64,000 nt of DNA, taken from positions 806,001 to 870,000 of the forward strand of contig CALYLX010000143.1 in NCBI GenBank assembly GCA_944990035.1, read 5' to 3'. Shown in pieces: positions 45,603 to 56,503 of this stretch. The translations under genes and the position numbers were made by a program. The DNA comes from Clitopilus passeckerianus (taxonomy: Eukaryota > Basidiomycota > Agaricomycetes > Agaricales > Entolomataceae). The notes under the pieces were generated by a model. The model made no database searches. It was not told where the DNA came from and was given only the letters and a program-made list of their open reading frames with translations. The stretch's first letter is position 1; each line of letters starts with the position of its first letter.

Positions 45603-46760
45603 GTACGCTTTCCCTTCCTCCATCCAACACGTTTCAACCCTGACTATCGGCGGCAGGTTCAGCGCTCAGCACTCCTCCGAATTGATGTACATTCCCCAAG
45701 GATTGCAGCACCCAGATGGCCCTTTTGTTCTAGGCGTTCTGCGGCCACTGGGTCTCAATTTCAGCCCGCGAGGGGACAGGAGGATCTGAGAAACGACGAG
45801 CTGCTGCTGGACGTCACGACGGATTCTACTAGTGGACGACGTTCAATGGAGGAAGGAGGAAGGAATTGTTGTGGTTTATCGGTACGTTCTCCCTCCCCCC
45901 TCCAACATACCTCATCCCTGACCATTCGCGACAGGTTCAGCCTTCATCCACATCTACCATCGTCATACATCTTGCCAAGGGGTCGAAGCACCAGGACGAC
46001 CCTTCCAGCGTCTCACCATCTGGGAAACGACGAGCAGCTGCCCGCCTGGACTCGGGAAGAATTCTGCCAATGGGGCGAAGGCCAATCGGTGGGGTCATGG
46101 GTCATGGAGGAGGAGGGAGGCGTTGGGGTTTCTTGGTACGTTCGATCTTCTCCATCGAGCATGTCTTATTCCTGACTACTGCTCATAGGCTCAGCGTTCA
46201 TCGTTCATCCCGTCTCGTGATCCGTCGTACATCTTGCACAGAGATAACTCTCCCGTCATTCGAACCTCCAGCGTCTCGCTATTGATATCCTCAAGCTTGC
46301 CCGACGGATGCTCTCGTATTAGGCCTTTACCCGAACGAACCAAGCCAGGTTGGGCCGTGGGTGTGAGGAGAGGAGTTGGTTCGAGTACGAGGGACAGTGG
46401 GGCAGGCTTCCGCTTCTGGTAAGCAACGCCTACTCAAAAGGTTTTGATCACCCTTCTAACTTGGAACATCAGCACGATTGACAGTTCCCTCAGGCGTGTG
46501 CCTACTCCCATGTCCCGCTCTCACTTGTCTACGAATACCTCGCCGGTTTCCCGAGCGGGCACCCTCCCTCGATGACGCGACAGAGACGAGTATCCGGACA
46601 CGGGGATGGATTCTATGAATGAACGTAGTTCGACCGGAGAGGTGACGGAGCAGGGAGGAAGAAGGCATCGTAGGGTCTTAGTACGATTTATCTCCTTCAT
46701 CCAGCACGTCTTGTCTCTGAACATCGTCTGTAGCTCCGAGGCTTCGCCATAAACGTCATA
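45603..46760 (+). repeat. Tandem array of exon-intron-like modules, about 255-280 bp period
   Basis: An intron-like segment GTACGYTYTCYCT...CATCCAACA...CTGACYATYSGC...CAG followed by GTTCAGC recurs at 45603, 45882, 46137 and (two periods on) 46680. Each is followed by 200-225 bp that differ more. A 205-codon open frame crosses these sites but is not conserved between modules, so I do not call it a gene. Confidence 0.55.
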
Positions 46761-47565
46761 CATCCTACCGAAGGTCGTGCCTTCTGTCCTCCACTTCATC
46801 ATGTCGTTTTGGCCATCGCCACTCTGTCGCATCTCGGTCTAACAGCTCGCCTTCCGGTTGCTGGAACATGGTTTCTGGATGCTGACTATGTTTACGGACG
46901 TGAGGAGAGGAGGTAAAAGAGTGCGATTCGAATGCTGGTAAGTAAGGCCCGGTTAACTCGTATATCACCCTCAACACATACGAACGTTCCTTTAGACGAG
47001 TCTCTACTTCAACGTTCCGTCGTCAATCATCTACAACTTACTCGCCACCTTCGTACCCGAAAACCTTCCCCAGTGGCACGATGGCGTATCATCGAGCTGA
47101 CTCTACTCTGTACCAAGCTCCTTGACCACGGGTCTCAGATTACAGGGTCAACTTGGAGAGTTCTGGGAACGAAGAATGGGGACTATTCCAATCTCTAAGG
47201 TACGTTTCTGACGTTGACGTCACTTGATTCACACTGATACAACACGATGGTAGATGGGGACCCACTCGTTCGTTCTTCGATACGATGGGCACGTTTCCTC
47301 TCTCGGTGTTTCGTCCAGTCATCTAGTTCATCACCCAGCTAATCTCCACTTCCGCGATCTCCTTTTCGTCAGACGAATGCATACTTTCACGTTGACGTCT
47401 TCCTTATCATCTGCAGTATCCGTATCTGTGTTTAAATTATGTCGTATTTACCGACGATATGTAGTATTATCTTTGTGATATATTATTATAGTCTTTCGGC
47501 ATTCGAACAAACCTCCGACCGCACCATGCACGTATGATTATGGATGCTTTTGGACAACATTCAGC
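46760..47565 (+). other. Further degenerate module and unassigned sequence
   Basis: GTACGTTTCTGACGTTGACG ... GATGGTAGATGGGGACCCAC (47199-47260) has the same donor and acceptor context as the modules; it also resembles 52718-52780. No complete gene. Confidence 0.35.
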
Positions 47566-47569
47566 CGTC

Positions 47570-48899
47570 TCAATCCAATCTTGTTTCCGTTGTGCTCATG
47601 ATATCGGTAGTCTGAATATCAGGATAAATCGCTTGAATATTCACAAGGATACAAATAAGTGCAGGGTAGATCCCCTAATGAAATTATCAGGATATATCAG
47701 CAAAAGTTGGACTTCAACATACTCAAAACACTCACTGAAATCGCAGTGAAAACAACTTGAATGAAATTCGCCGATTCAAGCAGTGTAATAGAAACGATTT
47801 TCTGTGGGCCTGTCAAGAAGAGCAGAACGGTACAGAGCAGCTTTTGCCCAAAATATGAGAACGCGCTGTTTTTATACAAAGTTTAGGCGACAAACCTGAG
47901 CCAAGCAGTACACAGAGCCAGATTCGATCAGGAGCAACAAAATCTTCTGAGCTCTGGTTACTCTTGCCCTTGGCATACCCAAATTAACCGTCAGGAATCT
48001 ACGATGGAACCTTCTCAAGAAATGTTAGTTCGAGGGACAATCATGATATAGTGTTAAATCCCACCAAAGTTTTGCGCCAACCAACCCGGTAGTCGCTAAA
48101 TTACACCCAAGAGACGTGAACATGAAAACATATTCATAACGATATGCAGGTCCCGTGTTGTCAGAGGGAAGCCAAGCCGTATCAGCTCCGCGGAAGTTCA
48201 CGATCAATAGAATTCCTGCCGCTGGCCGAACTGTTAATCGTACGGAAAGGAACCAGGGCAACGTGGACTTACTGCCCGTTGCAGCCCAAGTTACCCCTAG
48301 GAGGATTGCGATCCAAGTACGGCGCCATATTGCATACGTCCTGTAAACTATCACGAGGTCGCTCAGGAGAGTCTGGGTTAGCATCAAGGGTTAGTTTCCT
48401 GGCAAATGAAAAGAACGAATCACGTCTACCAGAAGTATCTGAATGGCTGCGAGGCTCTGGCTCCACCTCTCGTCGCCATCAACATAAGGCTCCAGGCATT
48501 CCTGACGCAATCCTTTAATGACATATTCCTCCCCTATGATATACGCTAGGTCCAACCATGCGTATATCGCTTGTTCCAAGCAGTACGCCATCAGGAGGAT
48601 CAAACCCAAAGATGTTGCGCAGAAGACGATCCATGACCTGATGTGGCGCTCTGGGCGCATTCTGCCTGAAGGTGTTAGCCTTGACAAGACGCAATAGCCT
48701 TCCACTGACCGAAAGAAGTGTGTAGAGGTGCATATTAATGCCCAAGCAAACCCTGTTGGGGTTTAATTAATGAGTGTTACGTGAACTCGAGGCTGACCGT
48801 ACCGAAAAAGTAAAAGTAGGTGGCCCAGTAGCCGACAGAAATACCGTGGCCCCAGTTTATAGGCGTTCCACCAAGTTTACCGTAAAGATACAGCGTCAT
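47570..48899 (-). CDS. Eight-exon multi-pass membrane protein, paralogue 4
   Basis: Exons 48803..48899, 48710..48752, 48430..48661, 48273..48372, 48065..48230, 47896..48010, 47736..47840 and 47570..47674 give 320 residues, all in phase. Seven hydrophobic segments are visible. Landmarks are RMRPERHIRSW after the first helix, LLSDLVIVYR with IWRRTW, NLATTGLVGAKLW, LIESGSVYC and GIYPALICIL. Exons 2, 4, 5 and 6 have the family lengths 43, 100, 166 and 115 bp. Closest to paralogue 2 by residues. Function unknown. Confidence 0.85.
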
Positions 48900-49677
48900 C
48901 ACTGTGGTTCTATCTGGGGAGCTGACCATCAGATGAGCAGCGTTCTTATCCAGAGCCTGAATCCAATATCCTAATTGTCTCCCGATGACTTATCACTCGT
49001 GTTTCGATGTAACCATGTAGGGACTGCTGTTTCCACACAGGAATATCAGGCGACACGTAGTTTTGACGCAGAAGCTGATGCACGCTGTCTTCTGGGCACA
49101 GCACGCAGATAATCCTGACTCTGAGCCGAGTTGTGACGAACTTGGACGCCACAATGGCCGTATAGCCTGCCTCACCACTGTAATATCACGGCAGCCTGCG
49201 GATAGCCTGAGACCGATCAAATAGTTACTGCTATGGCTTCAACATTCTTATCGAGTGCAGAGTCGGACCCTACAAGGTCTGGGCGAATATCTTCTCGTCA
49301 TGATGGAGCTTCATATTATATCCAACCGCCTTGTCGACATTGCCACCATCTCGTCGATTACACATTCTGCATGCATTCGCGATCTGAAAATTAGAGAGGA
49401 GAGGAAGCGGTCTCCTCGTTGATGCTCTTCGGGGCAAGTTGGACCCATTCCTTATCCGTCCAGACTCCATGCTGAGTGGAAAGCTCATGCTCATGGTGAT
49501 ATATTCCTTCGTACACACCAAGCCCAGGAAGTATATATAGGCTCATATTTGTACACATTATTCTGCCACTACTGACGTTCTACATAAGCTACATTTATCC
49601 ACCTGAAACCCAACATACTAAGTATGGAACAATCTCTTGTGTATCAGTCAATCCCCTAATCTTAGACTACCCGACGG
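48900..49677. other. Intergenic sequence
   Basis: No gene supported. Minus-strand frames at 48.95-49.5 kb are short and unrecognised. Confidence 0.4.
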
Positions 49678-51385
49678 TCAAACCGCAGGGCAAATCTCGT
49701 CCCCCTCTCTCAGGCTTTCTTCGTCACACCCGCAACCCTGACTTCGGTATGGCGCAAATTCCAACGGTGTATACGCGCTCCGCGTGGTATCATTTGTTGA
49801 CTGCTCTTCATCTCCCGCCCTTCCTGCTCGAGGACCGGACATCTGCCCCATATGCGAGAAATGTAACGAGCCTATACTCTGTCCCATCGGCTCAGTCAAG
49901 TCGAATGTAGGTGGAGCGTAGGAGGGATGATCGGAGGAGACGATACTAGTTCGAACGATAACAAGGGAGAAGATAATCCCAACCAACGGCGTGGCCTAGC
50001 ACAAATTCTTCGTGTTAACGTAGAATTCAAAGGAAGAGAAAGGCAGGTAGCAAACCATATCAATAATAATTGGCACGGGCCCTCTCCCGCCTTTCTCAAT
50101 GTGCAGCATGATGATATACGCAATGAGGTATACCACGTTCAGGAAGCCGCTTTCGATGATGATGCGAGCGATTGGTAATAGATTCGACCGCCCTGATACG
50201 TGGGGGCGATGCAGTGAATGCCTTCGTGATTTGGCGGTCTTGAACGAGGACGCCGGAGGAGAGGGAGGCGAAAAGGGGCTTTGGAGGGTTGATCCACACG
50301 TACAGGATCTCGTTTGAGGGCCAGACTGGGTAGTTTTATGGTGCGTACGTCCAAACGACGAAAGCGCGAACCGCGAGGAAGCGTTGTTTCTCCTGAATTG
50401 TCTCTCAACAGCCCAGATGCGGTATGCGACGAGGGCTGCGTCACACGTAGCGATTGTGTTAGTGTGGTGCAGCCAGGAGAAAAGATGAGAGGACGTACAG
50501 GTGGCGAAGGCATTAGATACTAACGACAGTATGAACGTCGCTAGACCCCATGTAGATGGCGAATGAATGATGAAGCTCCCCAAAGCGGCATCAGGGTGTC
50601 GGGTTGCCCACATGGACATGTAGCAGAGAACTATAGTATACGACCAAATAATGAGTTAGGGCGCAGAGAACCAAGTATGAAAGGTAATCACCTGCACTGG
50701 CCACGGCACAAATTGTGGGGAACGCGATTAACCACCAGTTCCTTGACCAGATGATGAAGCAGCGGTATATCTGTCCATGAGTGGAATCAGTATCCGCCTC
50801 GTAGGTTTCGATGAAGAGTCCAACGTACGGCGATGAAATCTCCTAGGATCATCATGCTGAAGAAAATTGCCCGCTTGGCAGCGATAATTGGGTTTGTTAG
50901 GTCAAGCAACCATGCCTGGCGATATGCGCGGTCGTATTCGGGGAGGAAGGCCGCGAAGAGGATGGAGGTGTTGACGACTATTTGAGCGGTGGCGAGTCCG
51001 AACATCAAACTGTAATGAGGATACCGGTGAGTGAGCTGGCTCCTAATGATTTCTGGGAGGAAGAAGGGGAAGAAGGGGTTGAGGGAGAATGAAAAGGACG
51101 TACAGAGAGGTGATTATGAAGGGTAAGTTGAGCGGACCGCCTCGTCGTTTCGAGATGAGGACGTAGAGTGTGAGGATTGTAAGGACGAGAAAGACACCTG
51201 GTGGGTAAGCGCGTTGGTTAGTTCGCTGACAAGAACAACTCGAGAGAAGGCTAGGTGGATAGGCGACGAATCGAAGCAGTTCGAGCACCGCCAAAGTCGC
51301 AGCAAAGAAAGTAGGAAAGAAATTCCGCACCATACAAACACCCTTCAACGACCATCCCAGCGAGCTCCGCTACATCGTTCTGCAT
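49678..51385 (-). CDS. Seven-helix membrane protein, Agaricomycete orphan type
   Basis: Exons 51331..51385, 51104..51197, 50829..51009, 50692..50770, 50499..50630, 50056..50435 and 49678..49995 join in phase to 412 residues. It begins MQNDVAELAG and enters helix 1 at LYGVFLVLTILTLYVL. Later helices contain MMILGDFIAIYRCFIIW with WWLIAFPT, LVSNAFATSLVAYRIW, a long polar loop (about residues 205-275), and IIIESGFLNVVYLIAYI. The C-terminal tail of about 80 residues is polar. The D-x-x-x-IYRC-x-x-IW motif is typical of a large Agaricomycete family without known ligand. It is not a close paralogue of the eight-exon family. Confidence 0.85.
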
Positions 51386-52090
51386 CACGCCTGCAACTTG
51401 GCTGGGTACGGGGAGAGGCTAGAGCGACACGCAATGACTTGGAAACAGCAACCTGGGGTTGAGTACGAGCGAATGGGTTAATAAACCTCTGCACGCTCGC
51501 TTGACATCCGGGAGAATCAGGCACTGTCGCCGCGGCACCACCATCACAACTATACAGTTCGCTAACCTGAACCTGAAGACGGGAGTTGCCATGGACGAAG
51601 ATTCAGAGGAGAGAGGAAGGAAGAGGGAAAGCTGGAGTTTGTCCTCTAGATTCAGCTTGATACAACTGTAAGATTATCGTAAGGACGAAGAGATCATCCG
51701 GAAAGGATCAAACGCTGATAGGTGGGCCGAGAAGCAAAAGGTTGCTTCGGTTCTCAGTGACTGACGTCAAAGACTGCTCTAAATTTGCAGCCATTCATGG
51801 CTATCAGGGAAAGGCGTCGTGGGAGAAGTGCTCCAGGTAAATTTAATTGCGCAACGGCTTGTGAGTGCCTCTTGGCTTCTTGGGTTTGCATGCGTATTGT
51901 ATTTAGTCTGAGAATATGGTTACAAAAGACTGGTAAAGACCTGGAACAAATACTTGATTTCTTCACGGACGACGTCTACGCCGAATATAGCGGTATTATA
52001 GGAGGGGAAGGGATATGTCGCCTGCATGGCCCCATTCAAGGAATTTACCTTGGCTAGGGCAACGGGGCAAGCCTCGGCAGATGCCGCCGG
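51386..52090. other. Unassigned sequence
   Basis: No supported gene. Confidence 0.4.
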
Positions 52091-52091
52091 T

Positions 52092-52176
52092 AGGAGATTA
52101 TCAAGGATTCATCCCATCTCTTCTCAACCCAAGTGTGGAAAGAAATTAAAGGCATAGCCACCTTGGCTGCTCTTAC
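52092..52176 (-). repeat. GATAAG hairpin element, copy I (strongly degenerate, reverse)
   Basis: GGAGATTATCAAGG, CATCTCTTCTCAACCCAAG, TGTGGAAAG and CATAGCCACCTTGG. The ends match copies G and H; the arms are damaged. Confidence 0.6.
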
Positions 52177-52179
52177 CTC

Positions 52180-52245
52180 TCCTGTAGTGCACGAACCACG
52201 TAGTTTTAGGTATAAATACGTCTGTATTTCTCAGACAGAATCTTA
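52180..52245 (+). repeat. Promoter-like fragment shared with 14.94 kb
   Basis: ACCACGTAGTTTTAGG, TATAAATACG, CTGTATTTC and AGAATCT repeat the fragment at 14950-15000. It lies next to hairpin I and element K. Confidence 0.4.
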
Positions 52246-52328
52246 TACGTTTTGCTAGTGGACGAGCAAGGCCAGGTCGTGGAGGTTCTTCGTGATGTCG
52301 TGATGGCACTGTCCGACCGATCCGAGAG

Positions 52329-52386
52329 AGAGATAAGATAAGATAATTTACCTAAATGGGGAGATGAGTCACAGCCACGACAGCAC
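52329..52386 (-). repeat. GATAAGATAA element, copy K
   Basis: GAGATAAGATAAGATAA, CCTAAATGGGGAGATG, CACAGCCACGACAG, matching copies J and L. Confidence 0.6.
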
Positions 52387-52389
52387 CAC

Positions 52390-53184
52390 CTGCGCTTCTG
52401 ACTGTTCTTGTCGATTGTCCTCGTCAGCCAGTTACCTCATCCCTCTCATCCCTCTGAAGAGTTAGTCTCCCGACTTCCAGTTGTCACATACAATCGTCAT
52501 TCTTGCTCCATATTTAGTCGGAATCCTCGACGAATGAATCCCCCACCTTCTCCAATGAAAACGCTCTCTAACGGCATGACGCCCTATCAGGGCTAGCTGA
52601 AGCTGACTCTACTCGGTAACCAAGTTCTCGAGAACGGGTCTCCAGATAACGGGGTGAAGGGAAGCGGATTGACCTTGGAGGCTCCTGATAATACAGAATG
52701 GCAAGCGATTCCAGTCCCGAGGTATGTCACGTTGACACCACACGACTCTTACTCAACCTTTCGTATATAGTGACCCACTTAGTCGTTCCTCGATGTCATC
52801 GAGACCGTCCTGGTCTTCCCACAACCGCTAGCGTGTCGACCTCTACTTGCGAGATGAGGATGTCCACGCATGTGATGATGGGATTCAATTGGGTACGATG
52901 GGCGCGCTTCCTCTATGGGTGATTCGGTACCACGTCCTCTCAACTCGTTGGTCGTTTATCAGCTAGCTAATCTCGATGCGGCTTACCTTCCCCTCAGACG
53001 AGACCACTTTCACGTTGACCGTCCTCGACGCCAAGCTAACCCAGTCTAACGTCGAAGGCATGTCCGGAATCCCTACACCGCCGATCTGTAACGCATGGGC
53101 TACATCAGCAATCCTTCCATCGCATTTCATCGTGTGTACAACCGACCTTCCAACCCTGCACTGAGTGCTATAGCCCAAGGTCAG
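52390..53184 (+). other. Duplicated block upstream of the membrane-protein pseudogene
   Basis: Matches 61050-62000 in order: GTTGTCACATACAATC (52479), GACGCCAAGCTAACCCAGTC (53028) and CCAACCCTGCACTGAGTGCTATAGCC (53149). It therefore forms part of a segmental duplication with the functional locus at 62.3 kb. Short coding-like fragments occur, with no complete gene. Confidence 0.5.
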
Positions 53185-54517
53185 TGTCCTTCTATTCCTG
53201 TCGGTTTTTTGAACTCCAGTTTCATCGTCATCTTTGATCACAAACTACATCTCATTACTTAACCTAGGAAACACCGAACCCAGAACCGCGCGTCTTAGGA
53301 TGTTCTTCTCAGTGTTCCTATTGTCTCCTCTTCTTTTCCACCTCACAAGTACGATTGGACTTCTGGAACTTGAACAACTTCATCTGTATTCGATGCAGCA
53401 TGATGTTACACTCCAAGTCTCGATGAGTCTATCCGTTTGACCAGGGTACGTCGCCTGGTGAAAGCACAGCCGGTTTTATAACATCATCAATCCTGGTGAG
53501 AGATACCAGTTTTTAGTCAACAAAAGGACGTAAACTAACAGGACTTGTCCATGGTTTGTAGCCCATCCTCAGTGATTCTGCGGTCGTCTTCCGGATATAC
53601 TTAATCCGTAGACCTGGGCTTTTCAGAATTGTTCTAACCTTCGTAATGGGATTCTCATCGCGTGCGTAAATCTTCGACTGAAAAATACGGCGGGAAATTG
53701 ATATCTTTTACCAGTGGCTGGGGTGTGCAGTATTTTCACGCTGTCTCTACCACTCCGCACAGATAGAGCCCTGACCGAGTTCACCGTAACCACCAGGCTA
53801 TACCTCCTCTTGCTTATGTCGCTACCTCGACTACTTGCACCATTTTAGCAACGGGTGGTGTTGCGGCGATACTTTGGTGAGGGCATGCTAATTTTATCAG
53901 ATTCGAGAACTGATACATTCCAGGACCAGCGGAACAGGCTATAGGCAGCCTCGGTGGATATGCTTCGCTCGCTTACGTTTCCGCCTCAACGCTATGCAAC
54001 ATTGCTGCATCTAGTGGTGGTTCGGCCGTGCTTTGGTGAGACCATCCCGTTATTTTAAGTGCACCAGCAGGCTGACACATTCCCATGAGCTAGGCCGCAT
54101 GGGCGGCAGTTAAGAGTAGAACTTGGTCTTCAGCGCACTAAGATGACGCCTCCTCAGAAAATATTGGCATTCTTGATTGAAACTGGTTCCTTTTACTACG
54201 CTAGTCAGGCAAGTATCCCCTCGCTGATTTTCGAGGGTGGCATGGACATGACTCAATTCTCTGTCACCTGAAGTTAGCTACGTCGTTCTGGTGGCCCTCT
54301 CACCGATCGTTAGTCCGGCCGCGCAGGCGACAGGTTTGAGCCAGATGATTTTTACGGTGATGTCGGTGAGTCGCTCCGACTGACCTGGAGGTCCGGATGA
54401 CATGCTCAATGGTGCGATTTCCGGGGATTATATCCTTCTCTCCTGTTTTCTCTCCTTTGCATTCAGGCAAACTACCCAGATGAGCCTACGCTCCTTATGT
54501 TTGGTTCTACTTTATAA
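53185..54517 (+). pseudogene. Pseudogene of the eight-exon membrane protein family
   Basis: Aligns to the 62.3-kb gene from the end of exon 2 (CTATTCCTG) onward. Exon 1 and most of exon 2 are deleted: homology jumps from spacer (AGTGCTATAGCC) to the exon 2 donor. Exon 3 (from about 53268) is frameshifted and loses its reading frame early. Exons 4 (about 53561), 6 (about 54095), 7 and 8 remain; exon 8 reads GLYPSLLFSLLCIQA and ends at TAA 54515. The second half of exon 5 is present twice (about 53795-53879 and 53955-54038). It cannot encode a full protein. Confidence 0.8.
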
Positions 54518-54837
54518 TCAGACGAATCCCTTCGGATGTAAATATCCTCGCGGGAAGTGGCAAAGTCGGGCTGAAACGTGGTAGCAGAGCTTGTGTAGAC
54601 GCAATAAACAGATTGGTATCAAATTTGATTTACCGGATACGAACCCTTGGAGCGCTGAAGAAGTGTACCGACCGCCAACAGCGTTTGGTATCAAACGACG
54701 TTCAACCAAGCACTCCCTGATTCAATTATGAAGTTGGACTGTCCATCGCGCGCAATCGCCGAGACTCAAAGAGATTTGATTGATTCGATTCGCACCTTAT
54801 CCCTCTTTCGTCTCCGCCTGACGTCGTATCTCGAGAA

Positions 54838-56023
54838 CCTGATTCACGAATACATTGGCCTCTTCGGTCAAGCTGCCTTCAATGCAGCCAAGAAAGCTGG
54901 CTTTGGCGGGGTCGAGTTCCAGGCCGCGAATGTGTACCTCTTGGATCAGATCCTGTCTGACAAGAGCAACCACCGTTCTGATCGGTATGGTGGAAGCGTT
55001 GGAACAGGACGAAGTTCCCACTGAATGTCCTCGACAGGGTGAGCGAATTGGTCGAAGCAGGGAAGGCTCTACCCATTTGAGTCCATGTCGTATTCCAATC
55101 CAAGGTACTTGGTCCAAGATGCGTCGCTGGTTCGCACGACCTGTCCTCGTTCTATTTTTAAATCTCTTTTGTGATCTTCGTTTTAGTAAATACTGCAGCA
55201 ACGGCAAGTGCTTGGGCGAATGTGGTAGCACATAGAGTTCGCTCATTTTCTTGGAGAAAGTCGCAAAGTGTGACGGCAAATTGATCAAGATTGATCCCAT
55301 CAAGCGCGAGTGAACAGCCACCTTTTGCTGGAAAATTGTCGAAGCCCAATCATTCCAAACCCTTTCCTTCAACTCAATTTGAAGACTTCATGTGTGCTCA
55401 CTACACCTTACCCTATGCACGACGTGCAGTGCTCAAGACCATTTACCATAACTTCGACTCAATCAGTTTCCTCAATCTCATCTGGTCATGTGATTGGTTT
55501 ACCTCCATAGTGATCATGTGACCGTTTCAATTTTGAGCTTTCAGTGGTCGGAATCAAAAACTGGACGCATCTTGAGAGCAAAGCCCTGCGTTTCTATAAC
55601 AGGAAATTTCGGACCGGAACGGGAATCAATTTACTTATTAAATGAGAGAAGTGAATTAAAAGGGTAATATGCCGGCGATTCGAGACATGTGAATATCGAA
55701 ATGCGCCGAAAAAAACAGCCAAGATTTTCAACAGACAAAACCTCGTCCTATCTGAAGATAGAACTCGGAACGTTTTCCTCTTGTCGCCGAGACTGCTCTA
55801 GATCCGTCCGCTTTAGATGTCCTCATGGACGACCCAGTACCAACATACTTTGTACTTCGTCAACGCCATCAATGAGCGTCATCCCAACGTGGACCACCTC
55901 CACCTTATTGAGCCCCATATCTCAGGCTACGACCACGTTACCGACCTCGCTGCTGAAACTCGCTCCAACGGGTTCGCCCGACGCATTTGGGCTCCGCGGC
56001 CGTCCACCAGCGCTGGTGGGTAG
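54838..56023 (+). pseudogene. Old-yellow-enzyme (NADH:flavin oxidoreductase) pseudogene in two pieces
   Basis: The first piece (54838-55110) reads [20 protein letters not shown], then [20 protein letters not shown], close to the family's GYLLDQFL-x-SN-R-D-x-YGGS core; it then shifts frame ([17 protein letters not shown]) and again to THLSPCRIPIQG. The second piece (55840-56023) reads HLHLIEPHISGYD and SNGFARRIWAPRP, matching the C-terminal part (LVEP, IW.GP.I.AGG). About 700 bp of unrelated sequence lies between, the N-terminal third is absent, and several frame changes occur. The flavoenzyme is not functional. Confidence 0.75.
55120..55815. other. Sequence separating the two oxidoreductase pieces
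   Basis: No homology to the enzyme recognised and no obvious terminal repeats or target duplication seen. It may be an insertion or a diverged part of the gene. Confidence 0.35.
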
Positions 56024-56029
56024 ACTAGG

Positions 56030-56500
56030 GAAACGGCCCTCAAGCGTACTTAGAAGGATAGAGAGTTAGTCGTGTTTGAGAGGTGGTTTATTTCTAACGT
56101 AAGCCCTCCTGGAACCGGCCAGAACATCATGCTGAATAGACTGAGCGCCGGACAGGGCTCGGGCGCGACCGCCCCGGACGGCACACGGCCGAGAAACCTC
56201 TTACAAGCCTGGCGACAGCGAAGCCGCGGAGGTCGGCGACTTCCAGGATTTGACGAAAGAGACTAGTACCCAACTATATACCAATAACATCATACCAATT
56301 TACGCTGTACGCTCATACATATATATCACCATTCGTTCTCTGACGATTTATACTAGTTTTGAGGCGATGGATTCCAACTAGAAGGTCGATGGAGATCGCA
56401 TCGGTACATCAGCGTGGCCACTCATCTTCCGACATCGGCTTGAATATGCGTTGCGGATTTATGACAAAACAATATTTCCAACACAATGACAGAACGACCC
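56030..56500. other. Intergenic sequence
   Basis: No gene supported. It contains the TATA-rich stretch CATACATATATATCACC (56313). Confidence 0.4.
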
Positions 56501-56503
56501 CAA

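Noticed and set aside
45558..46175. Long open frame of 205 codons on the plus strand
   Set aside because: It runs straight through repeated intron-like segments and its reading is not conserved between neighbouring modules; it is best seen as chance openness in repeated DNA.
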